A DNA stretch of 64,000 nucleotides from Oceanicola sp. D3. Lineage in GTDB: Bacteria; Pseudomonadota; Alphaproteobacteria; Rhodobacterales; Rhodobacteraceae. Position 1 is the stretch's first letter. Each line of letters opens with the position of its first letter. The notes beneath the pieces were generated by a model, which saw nothing but the letters and a program-made list of their open reading frames with translations, searched no databases and was not told the DNA's origin. The position numbers and the translations under genes are program-made. Shown piece by piece: positions 38,715 through 47,942 of this stretch. The stretch covers positions 1,612,001 to 1,676,000 of the forward strand of contig NZ_CP040932.1 in assembly GCF_006351965.1 (NCBI RefSeq), in the 5' to 3' direction.

Positions 38715-39011
38715 TTAGCGGCGCTCGTAAGGAGCCGTGGCTTCGAAGGTGAGATCGACGAGATAGTCGAGGTCGCCCACGGCGCCCATGTTGCCGCAAA
38801 CCTGCTTGGCAATGCGCTCTGCTTCCTGCTCGGTCATCACGAAGTTCTCCATCAAGCTGGCGACGAAGTTATCGTAGTGGCCGTTGATCATCGGGTTCGA
38901 CGGAATCGGACCGCGATTGCAGTGAATAACAAGCCTGGCATCGGCCGACTGAGCGGTGAAGATCGCGCTCAGCCCAAGGGCGGCAGCGGTGGTAAGTGAT
39001 TTGATAGTCAT
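38715..39011 (-). CDS. Small secreted two-cysteine protein (paralogue B)
   Basis: A 98-residue protein with a signal peptide (to about residue 25, AQSADA), then Cys31 and Cys72 in CNRGPIPSNPMING and QVCGNMGAVGD, ending APYERR. It aligns without gaps to paralogue A over about 70 mature residues. I start at ATG 39011; a GTG at 39020 sits too close to the possible ribosome-binding site. A gap of 167 bases separates the two copies, enough for separate promoters. Confidence 0.8.
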   Translation of the reverse strand: MTIKSLTTAAALGLSAIFTAQSADARLVIHCNRGPIPSNPMINGHYDNFVASLMENFVMTEQEAERIAKQVCGNMGAVGDLDYLVDLTFEATAPYERR

Positions 39012-39094
39012 GAGTGACACATCCCAATTTCAACTAGACACAATTTAGTCTTAATGTCTTTATAATCTAGTGCCTTAGCTACCGCATGGTTAAT

Positions 39095-40498
39095 TCACAC
39101 TGGAAACGGTGTGTTTCCTGTGGTGTCGCGCGGTCGGACGACCTTCCCCGGATTGAGAATATCGAGCGGGTCGAGCGCCGCCTTCAGCTCGGCCATCAGC
39201 CCCCAAGCAGCCCCGTGCTCGGCCTCCATCATGTGCAGCTTCCCCATGCCCACCCCATGCTCGCCGGTGATCGTGCCGCCAAAGGCGAGGGCGCGCTCGG
39301 CCATGGTATCGGCAATGTGTTTGGCCTTCTGCCAGTGCTGCGGATTGTCCTTGTCGATCAACAGGATGGCATGAAAGTTACCGTCCCCCACATGGCCCAG
39401 AATCGGCCCCTCCAACCCGGCTGCTTCGATGTCAGTCGCCGTGGCCTCCACCGCATCTGCGAGCCGCGAGATCGGCACGCACATGTCGGTCACAATCGCC
39501 GTAGAGCCTTTGCGGCTGGCGAGGATTGCCCAATAGGCGTGGTGGCGCATGTGCCAGAGCGCGGTGCGGTCTTCGGCTCGCTCGGCCCACCGAAAGCTGT
39601 GGCCGTTCATGTCATTCACAAGTTCGCCAAAAAACTGCGCGTCGGCGGCAACTGACGTCTCCGAGCCGTGGAACTCTACCAGAAGGTGAGGGCTCGCAGG
39701 GAAATCCGCGCCTGAGTAGGCATTTACCGCCTCAACCGTAGGGCCGTCGACAAATTCGATTCGCGCCATCGGCAGCCCGGCCTGGATGGTGGCGATCACG
39801 CAATCCACCGCGTCGCCGATCTTTTCGAAGGCGCAGGTGGCCGCCGCCGTGGCTTCGGGCTGGCCCTGCAGCTTGAGCGTCAACTCGGTGATCAGCCCCA
39901 GCGTGCCCTCCGAGCCAACCATCAGCCGGGTCAGGTCATACCCATTGGAGGCCTTGCGTGCGCCCGAGCCGGTGCGGATCACCTCGCCGCTGGCCAGCAC
40001 CACCTCCAGCGCCAGCACGTTCTCGGCCATTGTGCCGTAGCGCACGGCGGTGGTGCCGCTGGCCCGCGTGCCGGCCATGCCGCCCAGCGTGGCATTGGCC
40101 CCCGGATCGACCGGAAAGAACAGGCCCGTGGCCCGTAGCTCATGGTTCAGCGCCTCGCGGGTCACGCCGGGCTGAACCACGGCCACCATGTCTTCGGGGC
40201 GCACCTCCAGCACCTTGTCCATGCGGCTGAAGTCCACCGCTACGCCGCCCTGCACCGCCAGCCCGTGCCCCTCCAGCGAGGTGCCCGCGCCCCAGCCCAC
40301 CACCGGGCAATGGGCCGCGGCGCAGGCCTTCACGATCTGCGCCACCTCCGCGGTGCTCTCCGGATAGGCCACGGCCTCGGGCGGGGTCAGCGGAAAATGC
40401 GTCTCACTTCGGCCGTGCTGCTCCAGATCACTCTTGGAGCGGCTCAGCCGATCGCCTAGAACGGCCCTAAGGCCGGTCTGCGCCTCGTTGAAAGGCAT
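39095..40498 (-). CDS. FAD-linked oxidase, D-lactate dehydrogenase (cytochrome)/GlcD type
   Basis: A 467-residue flavoprotein. The FAD PCMH domain has GWGAGTSLEGHGLAV and GGMAGTRASGTTAVRYGTM, and VGSEGTLGLITELTL is typical. The C-terminal FAD-oxidase domain has GHVGDGNFHAI and GTITGEHGVGMGK, which carry the substrate and flavin-contacting histidines. It should oxidise D-lactate or a related 2-hydroxyacid, passing electrons to cytochrome c or quinone; glycolate or 2-hydroxyglutarate are alternatives. ATG 40498 follows GGAGGAG. The frame stays open far upstream only as the antisense shadow of the ClC gene. Confidence 0.9.
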   Translation of the reverse strand: MPFNEAQTGLRAVLGDRLSRSKSDLEQHGRSETHFPLTPPEAVAYPESTAEVAQIVKACAAAHCPVVGWGAGTSLEGHGLAVQGGVAVDFSRMDKVLEVRPEDMVAVVQPGVTREALNHELRATGLFFPVDPGANATLGGMAGTRASGTTAVRYGTMAENVLALEVVLASGEVIRTGSGARKASNGYDLTRLMVGSEGTLGLITELTLKLQGQPEATAAATCAFEKIGDAVDCVIATIQAGLPMARIEFVDGPTVEAVNAYSGADFPASPHLLVEFHGSETSVAADAQFFGELVNDMNGHSFRWAERAEDRTALWHMRHHAYWAILASRKGSTAIVTDMCVPISRLADAVEATATDIEAAGLEGPILGHVGDGNFHAILLIDKDNPQHWQKAKHIADTMAERALAFGGTITGEHGVGMGKLHMMEAEHGAAWGLMAELKAALDPLDILNPGKVVRPRDTTGNTPFPV

Positions 40499-40600
40499 CA
40501 CTCCTCCTCGCGCTACACCGGACGCCACCCTAGGCGATACGGGCCGCCCGGGGAAGAGCGGCACGCGTGCAGGGCCCGGTGCGGCAGAACGGGGGCGTGG

Positions 40601-42313
40601 GTGAGCGAGAGCGAAGGGCAGGGGAGCGAAGCGAAGGCGGCAGGGCCGCTGCGCCAACGCCTGTCCGAGCTGCGCGAGGTGGCCGATACGCTGATCCGCA
40701 TCCTGCGCCAGCGCGGGCCAAGCCAGGTGCAATTCTGGTTCATCGCGCTGGCCCTCGGGGTCGCCTCTGGCTATGCCGCCTGCCTCTTCCGCCTCGGGAT
40801 CGACTGGCTGCAAGGCGCGCTCTACGGCACCGATGACACCCGGCTGATCCACTCTTTCGCCGCCTCTCTGCCCTGGTGGTGGGTGCTGGCGCTGCCCATC
40901 CTCGGCGGGCTGGCGGTGGGGGTGATCCTCGATCGCTTCGCGCCCGGTGCGCGGGTGCGCTCGGTGGCCGATGTGATCCACGGCGCCGCGCTCAACCGGG
41001 GCCGGGTGGAGCAACGCGCTGGCCTCGCCTCGGCGCTGGCCTCGCTCATCACACTCTCCTCGGGCGGCTCGACGGGCCGTGAGGGGCCGGTGGTGCACCT
41101 TGCCGCTGTCATTTCCTCCTGGGTCAGCGAGCGGATCAACGCCAATGGGGTCACCGGGCGCGACCTGATGGGCTGCGCCGTGGCCGCCGCTGTCTCTGCC
41201 TCCTTCAACGCACCCATCGCCGGGGCGCTCTTCGCGCTGGAGGTGGTGCTGCGGCATTTCGCGGTGCACGCCTTCGCCCCCATCGTCATCGCTTCGGTCG
41301 CGGGCACAGTGGTGAGCCGCTCCTTCTTCGGCGATGTGGCCGAGTTTACCCTCGGCGGCGACGGGGTGCTGAGCTTTTACGTCGAGCTGCCGGCCTTCCT
41401 GTTGCTCGGCATCACCTGCGGGCTGGTGGCCGTGGTGCTGATGCGGGCGGTGTTTCTGGCCGATTCCATCGGCAACGGCGTCATGCAGGCCACCCGCCTG
41501 CCGCGCTTTCTGCGCCCGGCGATGGCCGGGGCGCTGCTGGGCGGGCTGGCGATTTTCTATCCGCATATCATCGGCGTCGGCTACGAAACGACCTCCGCCG
41601 CGCTCACCGGCGAGTTGGTGTTTCGCGAGGCAATCGTTTTCGTCGTGCTGAAGGTCGCCGCCGTGGCCATCACCATGGCCGGGCGGATGGGTGGCGGCAT
41701 GTTCTCGCCCTCGCTTATGGTGGGTGCGCTCACCGGGCTGGCCTTCGGGGTGGTGGCTACCGGGGTGTTTCCCGAGGTCTCCGGCACACCAACGCTCTAC
41801 GCGCTGGCGGGCATGGGGGCGCTGGCGGCCGCGGTGCTGGGCGCGCCGATTTCCACCACACTCATCGTTTTCGAACTGACGGGCGACTGGCAGACCGGCC
41901 TCGCGGTGATGGTCGCCGTCTCGCTTTCCACCGCCATCTCCTCCCGCCTTGTCGACCGCAGCTTCTTCCTCACCCAACTGGAGCGCCGGGGCATCCGCAT
42001 GGCCGCCGGGCCACAGGCCTACCTGCTCTCGGTGCACTCCGCCGCAGCGGTGATGCGCGGCGTCGACAGCCCCCGCGCCGCCTCGCGCGACACCTGCGAA
42101 GAGATGATCTCGTCGGGCATCATGCTCGCCCCAGACACCACGCTGGAAACAGCCCTGCCGATGTTTGAAACCAGCGGCCACAGCTTCATCCCCGTGGTCG
42201 CGCCAGTGGGCGACGGCGGCAAGGGAGAGCTGATGGGGGCGCTGTTCCACCTCGACGCGCTGCGGGCCTACAACCGCGCACTGGCCGAAACGGCGGCCGA
42301 GGAACATAGCTGA
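40601..42313 (+). CDS. ClC-family chloride channel/antiporter with C-terminal CBS region
   Basis: A 570-residue membrane protein. The anion-filter motif GGSTGREGPVVHLAA places the gating glutamate at residue 161. SFNAPIAGALFALEVVLR and MAGRMGGGMFSPSLMVGALTG complete the ClC signature. A cytoplasmic C-terminal stretch (about 470-560: ISSGIMLAPDTTLETALPMF...GHSFIPVV) looks like a CBS pair. It could exchange chloride for protons or pass chloride passively. The start is a GTG at 40601. It is divergent from the FAD-oxidase gene, with about 100 bases between them. Confidence 0.9.
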   Translation: MSESEGQGSEAKAAGPLRQRLSELREVADTLIRILRQRGPSQVQFWFIALALGVASGYAACLFRLGIDWLQGALYGTDDTRLIHSFAASLPWWWVLALPILGGLAVGVILDRFAPGARVRSVADVIHGAALNRGRVEQRAGLASALASLITLSSGGSTGREGPVVHLAAVISSWVSERINANGVTGRDLMGCAVAAAVSASFNAPIAGALFALEVVLRHFAVHAFAPIVIASVAGTVVSRSFFGDVAEFTLGGDGVLSFYVELPAFLLLGITCGLVAVVLMRAVFLADSIGNGVMQATRLPRFLRPAMAGALLGGLAIFYPHIIGVGYETTSAALTGELVFREAIVFVVLKVAAVAITMAGRMGGGMFSPSLMVGALTGLAFGVVATGVFPEVSGTPTLYALAGMGALAAAVLGAPISTTLIVFELTGDWQTGLAVMVAVSLSTAISSRLVDRSFFLTQLERRGIRMAAGPQAYLLSVHSAAAVMRGVDSPRAASRDTCEEMISSGIMLAPDTTLETALPMFETSGHSFIPVVAPVGDGGKGELMGALFHLDALRAYNRALAETAAEEHS

Positions 42314-42339
42314 GAGGGCGGGCCAAAAGAGATTTGAAG

Positions 42340-42438
42340 CCTCCGGCGGGGATATTTTCCGGACCAATGAGGGGAGGGCTGTTCCGCCTCCTCATTGGTC
42401 CTGCGAAAATCCCGGGGGTGTGGGGGCAGCGCCCCCAC
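42340..42438. repeat. Head-to-head repeat pair and second GC hairpin after the ClC gene
   Basis: GGACCAATGAGG (42361-42372) is the exact reverse complement of CCTCATTGGTCC (42390-42401). Outward on each side lie GGGGATATTTTCC and, reversed, CCCGGGATTTTCGCA. Then GTGGGGGC (42420-42427) pairs with GCCCCCAC (42431-42438). Read on the minus strand, the right half has the same order of parts as the elements at 8.7 and 47.4 kb, with GGACCAATGA replacing the usual tail end. Between convergent genes it may serve as a terminator. Confidence 0.7.
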
Positions 42439-42477
42439 TGGTGTTACGGTTCAGCCCGGCGGCAAGGGCCGGGAGGC

Positions 42478-42819
42478 TCAAACCTGCTCCACGGTCACCT
42501 TCTCGGCATAGAAGGCGAGGTAGCCCTCGATCCGCTCCATCCCGGCCTTCGGATCTTCGTAAGACCATGCCGCATCCCGGATCGTGCCCGACTTGATCTC
42601 GATGTCGTAGTGCTGCGCATCGCCCTTATGCGGGCAGTGGGTGACGGTTTCGGACTTGTCGAGGAAGGCCATGGCGATATCAGTGCGGGGGAAATAGATG
42701 ACAAAGGGCATGTCACCCTCGGTCAGCTCAAGGGCATTTGCGCTCTCGCCCAGCACGGCGCCGCCGGCCCGCACCACCCAGGTTCCATCCGCGTTGCGTA
42801 TCTTGATATGGTCGGCCAT
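42478..42819 (-). CDS. DUF427 domain protein
   Basis: A 113-residue single-domain protein matching DUF427: IRNADGTWVVRAGGAVLGES, YFPRTDIAMAFLDKS and THCPHKGDAQHYDI. The fold in relatives is a small beta barrel; the biochemical role is unknown. It has no signal peptide. The start ATG at 42819 follows AGGAGGTGAGGG. It is convergent with the ClC gene and co-directional with the upstream cobT-aminopeptidase pair only by distance. Confidence 0.9.
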   Translation of the reverse strand: MADHIKIRNADGTWVVRAGGAVLGESANALELTEGDMPFVIYFPRTDIAMAFLDKSETVTHCPHKGDAQHYDIEIKSGTIRDAAWSYEDPKAGMERIEGYLAFYAEKVTVEQV

Positions 42820-42901
42820 CCCTCACCTCCTGTTATGTTCTTTGGTGGGGTTATATAGGTGGAACGCATGACAGGTAAATGTCATGGGGTGCCCCGCGCT
42901 G

Positions 42902-44698
42902 CTATAGCGCAGCGCAGGCCTGCCGGAGCCAGTCCTTCACCTCGCCGCTCACCCGGTCTGAGATCAGCGCCCAGACGGAGCGGTGATAGCCGTCAATCCA
43001 TTCGCGTTCCGCGCGCGAGAGCATCTCTACCTCGATCAGGTGCCGGTCAATCGGCACATAGGTAAGGGTCTGGAAGGCCAGCATGTCGCGGCCATCGCCA
43101 TCCGGCATGGGCGGGGCCTCTTCGACGGCAACAAGGTTTTCGATGCGGATGCCCCACTCTCCCTCGCGGTAATATCCCGGCTCGTTGGAGAGGATCATCC
43201 CCGGCTCCAGCGGCACCTCGGAGACCCGGCTCAGCCGCTGCGGCCCCTCATGCACGCTGAGGTAAGCGCCCACGCCGTGGCCGGTGCCGTGGTCAAAATC
43301 CTTGCCCACCACCCACAGCGGATAGCGGGCCACCGCCTCCAGATCGCGCCCGGCACGGCCGCGCGGCCAGACCAGCCGCGACACGGCGATCATGCCCTGC
43401 AGCACGCGGGTGAAGGCCTCTGCCGCGCCCTCTGGCGGGGGGCCGACGGTGACGGTGCGGGTGATATCGGTGGTGCCGTCAAGATATTGCCCGCCGGAGT
43501 CCACCAGCAGCAGTTCGCCGGGCTTCACCGGGCGGTTGGTCTCATGGGTCACGCGGTAGTGCACGATGGCGCCGTTCGGCCCGGCGCCGCTGATGGTGTC
43601 AAAGCTGATCTCCCGCAGCTCATTGGCCTCGCGGCGGAAGCCTTCCAGACGCTCCACCACCGAAATCTCGGTCAGCCCGCCGTTCTCGGCCTCATCATCC
43701 AGCCATGCGAGAAACTTCACCATCGCCACCGCATCGCGCAGATGCGCCGCGCGCATCCCGTCCAGCTCGGCGGTGTTCTTCTTGGCCTTCGGCAGCAGGC
43801 AAGGGTCTGGCCCCTCCACCACCTCTGCCTTGCCGCGCAGAATCGCGGCCACCGCCTCGGGCGCGCTTTCCGGGTCAATCTGCACGCGCCCGCCCAGTTC
43901 GGCCAGCGCGGCGGCGAAGCTCTCGCGCGGCAGCACCGCCACGTCAGGCCAAAGCTCCAGCCCTTCGGCCTGTGCCGGGTCGCAGAAAAGATCAACCTTG
44001 CCAGAGGCTTCCAGCACGGCGTTCACCCGTGCAATCGGGTTGCGGGCGATGTCGGAGCCGCGGATGTTCAAGAGCCAGCAGACCGAATCCGGCAGGGTAA
44101 GCACCGCCGCGCCCACCTTCGCCTTGGCCAGGTCCGCCCCGAGCCGCGCGCGTTTGTCGGCGCTGCTCTCACCGGCAAATTGAAGCGGGTGAGGGAGGAT
44201 CGGCTCGGAGGGTTCTGCCGGGCGGTCGTCCCAGATGGCATCCACCGGGTTGGCCTCCACCGGCACCAGTGCAAGACCCTTGGCCGTCAGCGCCTTTTCC
44301 AGTCCGGCCACTTCCTTGACGCTATGCAACCACGGATCAAACCCGATCCGCGCGCCTGCCGGGGCCTGTGCGATCAGCCAATCGGCCAGCCGGGTTTCGG
44401 GCCAAGGGACGGGGGTGAAATGGGCGGTGTCGACCTGCGCCTTCACCTGCACCCGATAGCGCCCGTCGATGAAGACGCCGGCAATGTCGGGCAGCACGGC
44501 GGCAAAGCCTGCGGAGCCGGAAAAGCCGGTAAGCCAAGCCAGCCGCTCGTCGCAATGCGCCACGTATTCGCCCTGATGCCGGTCGGCGCGGGGCACGAGG
44601 AAGCCGGTAAGGCCCTCGGCGGCAAGCCGCGCGCGCAGGGCCTTCAGGCGGGGCGGGCCATCAGCGGGATTGGTGGGGGCGTCGAAGGTTTGAAACAT
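42902..44698 (-). CDS. Aminopeptidase P family (M24) metallopeptidase
   Basis: A 598-residue enzyme with two creatinase-like N-terminal domains and a C-terminal pita-bread domain. The metal ligands are visible: the Asp pair in DSGGQYLDGTTDITRT, HGTGHGVGAYLSVHEGP, LSNEPGYYREGEWGIRIENL. It removes N-terminal residues next to proline in the cytoplasm. ATG 44698 follows GAGGAT. An in-frame upstream extension to 44770 would be encoded by the palindromic repeat at 44710-44763 and is rejected. It lies 68 bases downstream of cobT. Confidence 0.93.
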   Translation of the reverse strand: MFQTFDAPTNPADGPPRLKALRARLAAEGLTGFLVPRADRHQGEYVAHCDERLAWLTGFSGSAGFAAVLPDIAGVFIDGRYRVQVKAQVDTAHFTPVPWPETRLADWLIAQAPAGARIGFDPWLHSVKEVAGLEKALTAKGLALVPVEANPVDAIWDDRPAEPSEPILPHPLQFAGESSADKRARLGADLAKAKVGAAVLTLPDSVCWLLNIRGSDIARNPIARVNAVLEASGKVDLFCDPAQAEGLELWPDVAVLPRESFAAALAELGGRVQIDPESAPEAVAAILRGKAEVVEGPDPCLLPKAKKNTAELDGMRAAHLRDAVAMVKFLAWLDDEAENGGLTEISVVERLEGFRREANELREISFDTISGAGPNGAIVHYRVTHETNRPVKPGELLLVDSGGQYLDGTTDITRTVTVGPPPEGAAEAFTRVLQGMIAVSRLVWPRGRAGRDLEAVARYPLWVVGKDFDHGTGHGVGAYLSVHEGPQRLSRVSEVPLEPGMILSNEPGYYREGEWGIRIENLVAVEEAPPMPDGDGRDMLAFQTLTYVPIDRHLIEVEMLSRAEREWIDGYHRSVWALISDRVSGEVKDWLRQACAAL

Positions 44699-44709
44699 GA
44701 GAAATCCTC

Positions 44710-44763
44710 GTAGGGTGGGCAATCTGCCCACCGCGCGGAAGGTGGGCAGATTGCCCACCCTAC
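44710..44763. repeat. Inverted pair of the GGTGGGCAGATTGCCCACCC repeat
   Basis: Bases 44710-44732 are the exact reverse complement of 44741-44763 (23 bases each, 8-base spacer). The unit also occurs at 18585-18607. It fills almost the whole gap between cobT and the aminopeptidase gene and would form a strong hairpin in their mRNA. Confidence 0.85.
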
Positions 44764-44766
44764 GGT

Positions 44767-46641
44767 TCAACTCGCCTTCTTCATCCCCATCACCCGCGCG
44801 CGCGCCCTCGGGTCGGAATCAAACAGCGAGGCCAGTTGCTCGGTCATCGCACCGGCAAGCTGCTCGACATCGGTGATGGTGACCGCACGGTCGTAATAGC
44901 GGGTCACGTCATGGCCGATGCCGATGGCCAGAAGCTCCACGGCGCGGCGCTTCTCGATCATCGCGATCACGTCACGCAGGTGCTTTTCGAGGTAGTTCGC
45001 CGGGTTCACCGAGAGGGTGGAATCATCCACCGGGGCGCCATCCGAAATGACCATGAGAATCTTCCTCACCTCGCGGCGGCCCGCCATGCGGCGGTGCGCC
45101 CATTCCAGCGCCTCGCCGTCGATGTTTTCCTTCAGCAAGCCCTCTTTCATCATCAGGCCAAGGTTGGCGCGGGCGCGGCGCCACGGGGCGTCGGCGCTCT
45201 TGTAGATGATGTGGCGCAGGTCGTTCAGGCGGCCCGGGGTTTGCGGGCGGCCCTCGGCCAGCCATTTCTCGCGCGCCTGCCCACCCTTCCAGGCGCGGGT
45301 GGTGAAGCCGAGGATCTCGACCTTCACCTGGCAGCGCTCAAGAGTGCGCGCCAGCACATCTGCGCAGATCGCGGCAATGCTGATCGGGCGGCCGCGCATG
45401 GAGCCCGAGTTGTCGAGCAGCAGCGTCACCACGGTGTCGCGGAATTCGGTGTCCTTCTCGACCTTGAAGCTGAGCGGCGTCGTCGGGTTGGCAACCACGC
45501 GGGCGAGGCGGCCCGCGTCGAGGATGCCTTCCTCGCGGTCGAACTCCCAAGAGCGGTTCTGTTGCGCCTGAAGGCGGCGTTGCAGCTTGTTGGCAAGGCG
45601 GCTCACCGCGCCCTTCAGTGGCTCGAGCTGCTGGTCGAGATAGTCGCGCAGCCGCTCCAGCTCGGCAGGCTGGGCCAGCTCTTCGGCGGGGATCTCCTCG
45701 TCAAAGGTGCCGTCGTAGACGGTGTAGTTCGGGTCGGCCTCGGAGGCGGGGGCAGGGGGCGGGGGCTCCAGCGGGGCCTCGCCCTCAGGCATCTCGGCCT
45801 CTTCGCCCTCCTCGGTTTCGGCCATGTCATCCATGCTGACGGTGGCCTCGGAGGGATCGTCCGTCTGCTCCTGGTCCTGCTCGGGGTTGGCCTCGGTCTC
45901 CTCGTCTTCCTGGCTGTCGTCCTGCCCGGTGCTGTCGGCCTCTTCCTCGTCCTGCTCGGCCTCATCGCCCTCGGCGTCGTCATCCTCCATGTCCGGGTCG
46001 TCGCCGAGCTGGTCGCCATAGCCGAGATCTTCGATCACCTGCCGGGTGAAGCGCGCAAAGGCCTGCTGATCGGCCAGCACATCCTGAAGGTCATCCAGCG
46101 TGCCCGCGGCTGATCCCTCAAGGTGATCGCGCCAGAGGTCGAGCACGTTCTGGGCGCTGTCGGGCAACTGCCGCCCGGTGGCGAGGTTGCGCACCAGGTA
46201 GCCCGCCGCCTCGGCCAGCGGGGCCTCGGACATGGTGGTGAGGTTGCCATAGCCGCGCCGGTCGGCCTCGGCGCCGATCTTGGCGTCGATGTTCTTGGCC
46301 GTGCCGGGCATGACGCGGGCGCCCACCGCCTCGCAGCGGGCGGTTTCCATCGCCGCGTAGATATCGCGCGCCAGCTGGCCCTGCGGCGCATAGCGGGCGG
46401 CGGTGCCCTCATCGTGATACTTGTGACGCAGCGCCAGCGCATCGGCGGTGCCCCGGGCCAGCAGCACCTCTTCGGCGCTCATCCGGCGGGAAACCTGCGG
46501 CAGGCGCAGCCCGTCGCCAGTGGTGCCCGGCGGGTCCACCGAATAGGTGACGCCCAGCTCGGGATCATCGGCCATGACCTTGGTGGCCTCTGCGAGGGCC
46601 TTCTTGAACGGGTCTGCCGGGTTATCGGTCGGTTTAGCCAT
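44767..46641 (-). CDS. cobT: Cobaltochelatase subunit CobT
   Basis: A 624-residue protein. The N-terminal CobT domain (about 1-200) is followed by an extremely acidic linker (about 210-310: [20 protein letters not shown] and similar) and a C-terminal von Willebrand A domain. Its metal site, DNSGSM, lies near residue 410, with [12 protein letters not shown] later. With CobS (AAA+) and CobN it forms the ATP-dependent cobalt chelatase of aerobic cobalamin synthesis; cobN is not in the window. ATG 46641 starts the recognisable family N-terminus ([16 protein letters not shown]); the open frame further up is spurious. cobS lies 2.2 kb upstream. Confidence 0.95.
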   Translation of the reverse strand: MAKPTDNPADPFKKALAEATKVMADDPELGVTYSVDPPGTTGDGLRLPQVSRRMSAEEVLLARGTADALALRHKYHDEGTAARYAPQGQLARDIYAAMETARCEAVGARVMPGTAKNIDAKIGAEADRRGYGNLTTMSEAPLAEAAGYLVRNLATGRQLPDSAQNVLDLWRDHLEGSAAGTLDDLQDVLADQQAFARFTRQVIEDLGYGDQLGDDPDMEDDDAEGDEAEQDEEEADSTGQDDSQEDEETEANPEQDQEQTDDPSEATVSMDDMAETEEGEEAEMPEGEAPLEPPPPAPASEADPNYTVYDGTFDEEIPAEELAQPAELERLRDYLDQQLEPLKGAVSRLANKLQRRLQAQQNRSWEFDREEGILDAGRLARVVANPTTPLSFKVEKDTEFRDTVVTLLLDNSGSMRGRPISIAAICADVLARTLERCQVKVEILGFTTRAWKGGQAREKWLAEGRPQTPGRLNDLRHIIYKSADAPWRRARANLGLMMKEGLLKENIDGEALEWAHRRMAGRREVRKILMVISDGAPVDDSTLSVNPANYLEKHLRDVIAMIEKRRAVELLAIGIGHDVTRYYDRAVTITDVEQLAGAMTEQLASLFDSDPRARARVMGMKKAS

Positions 46642-46798
46642 GGGATCGGTAAACCACCGGGCAGCGCCTTGCGCAAGAGCCGCGCGAAGCGGAGTTGCGC
46701 CTTGTGCAATTTCGCACGGAACTCCCCGTTGATTGCTGGGTTGGTTGGTAAATAAATAGACATCAGACCCAGACACCGCCCGACCTAAGGAGGCACCC

Positions 46799-47383
46799 AT
46801 GACCACCCCCAAGATTGCCATCATCATCGGCTCCACCCGCGACGCACGCTTTGGCGAAAAGCCCGCCAAATGGCTGCTGGAGCGCGCACAACAGCGCGAC
46901 GACTTCGACGTGGAGCTGGTGGACCTCAAAGACTTCGATCTGCCGCTCTTCAACGAGAAAGCCTCCAACCTGTGGATGCCTTCCGAAGACCCGGCGGCAA
47001 TTGCCTGGCAGGAGAAGATCGCCGAATTCGACGGCTACATCTTTGTCACCGCCGAATACAACCACTCCCTCACCGGCTCCCTGAAGAACGCGCTGGACCA
47101 AGCCTATAAGGAGTGGGTCCGCAAGCCGATGGGTGCACTGGGCTATGGCGGCCTTGGTGCAGCCCGCGCGGTGGAGCACCTGCGCGGGATCGGCGTGGAA
47201 CTTCAGATGGTGCCGGTGCGCAATGCCGTGCACATCGCCGCGGGCAGCTTCATGAAGGTTTCTCCGATGGGCGAGAATGCCGAGATGGAAGCCATCGAAG
47301 ACGTGATTGGTGGTTCTGCCGATGCCCTGTTTGACGATATGGCATGGTGGGCCAATGCGACGAAGGTTGCGCGGGAGGCCTGA
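46799..47383 (+). CDS. NAD(P)H-dependent FMN reductase family protein
   Basis: A 194-residue flavodoxin-fold protein: [20 protein letters not shown] is the phosphate-binding loop for FMN, and [20 protein letters not shown] is the second family motif. Such enzymes reduce quinones, azo dyes, chromate or free FMN with NAD(P)H; the natural substrate is not predictable. CTAAGGAGG precedes the ATG. It is transcribed away from cobT and interrupts the cobS-cobT interval. Confidence 0.92.
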   Translation: MTTPKIAIIIGSTRDARFGEKPAKWLLERAQQRDDFDVELVDLKDFDLPLFNEKASNLWMPSEDPAAIAWQEKIAEFDGYIFVTAEYNHSLTGSLKNALDQAYKEWVRKPMGALGYGGLGAARAVEHLRGIGVELQMVPVRNAVHIAAGSFMKVSPMGENAEMEAIEDVIGGSADALFDDMAWWANATKVAREA

Positions 47384-47401
47384 TCGCCGCGGCGTTGGAG
47401 T

Positions 47402-47518
47402 GGGGGCAGCCCCCCACACCGCGACCTTCAGTGGGGGGCCAGCGCCCCACACCGCGACCTTTAGTGGGGGGCCAGCCCCCCACACCCCCCGGGAATATTT
47501 GCAGCAAGAAAATGAACA
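47402..47518 (+). repeat. Composite intergenic repeat, second full copy
   Basis: Three palindromic units of the form GTGGGGGGCCAGCCCCCCAC (with small changes) at a spacing of about 32 bases are separated by ACCGCGACCTT. They are followed directly by CCCCGGGAATATTTGCAGC and AAGAAAATGAACAGG. Parts and order equal the element at 8649-8760, though the GC units differ in detail. It lies just after the FMN reductase gene. Confidence 0.85.
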
Positions 47519-47549
47519 GGGACGGGGGCTTTGCGGCCCCCGTTTCGCG

Positions 47550-47918
47550 TTAGTGGAAGCCCCATTTGGCGGGCAGGGCAAGGCCCACGTTCTGGCAAAA
47601 CTGTTCCTGCTCGCGCAGCAGCCGTTTGGCGCTGGTGATGCTGGCGGCGTCCCTGATCATCTGCCGTGCACGCGTGGTTGCGGTTTCGGCGATGTAGTCG
47701 ATGTCGCGCGAAAGGGCCGGGGCGAGATCCTTGGCGGCGGCGAGATACATGGCCGAGAGGTCGGCGGCCATCGGGTCGCCTGTGTCGCCCTCGCGAGCGA
47801 CCCCGCGCCAGTATCCCGCGCAATCGGCAGCGAGATAGGGCAGATCGTCATGTTCTGACAGGTCATGGGCGCTGGCGGGGGCAGCAATCAGGGCGAGGAT
47901 CAGGAGGGCGTGGCGCAT
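47550..47918 (-). CDS. Small secreted protein of unknown function (1 of 3)
   Basis: A 122-residue protein with a signal peptide (MRHALLILALIAAPASA). The mature part is mostly helical, with cysteines near residues 33 (AADCAGYW) and 109 (EQFCQNVG). No family is recognised. It is the most downstream of three similar-sized secreted proteins that follow cobS on the minus strand. A periplasmic location is inferred from the signal peptide. Confidence 0.75.
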   Translation of the reverse strand: MRHALLILALIAAPASAHDLSEHDDLPYLAADCAGYWRGVAREGDTGDPMAADLSAMYLAAAKDLAPALSRDIDYIAETATTRARQMIRDAASITSAKRLLREQEQFCQNVGLALPAKWGFH

Positions 47919-47942
47919 AGGCGCATCAGGCCCCGCCTCGCC

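Noticed and set aside
39095-42367. A single 1090-codon minus-strand frame
   Set aside because: The upstream two thirds is the antisense of the ClC gene with His/Gly/Arg-rich composition. The true FAD-oxidase starts at ATG 40498 behind a good ribosome-binding site.
44699-44770. N-terminal extension of the M24 aminopeptidase
   Set aside because: The extra codons come from the palindromic repeat; ATG 44698 has GAGGAT upstream and matches family N-termini.
46642-46968. N-terminal extension of CobT
   Set aside because: The added residues overlap the divergent FMN reductase gene in antisense and do not resemble CobT, whose family start is at 46641.
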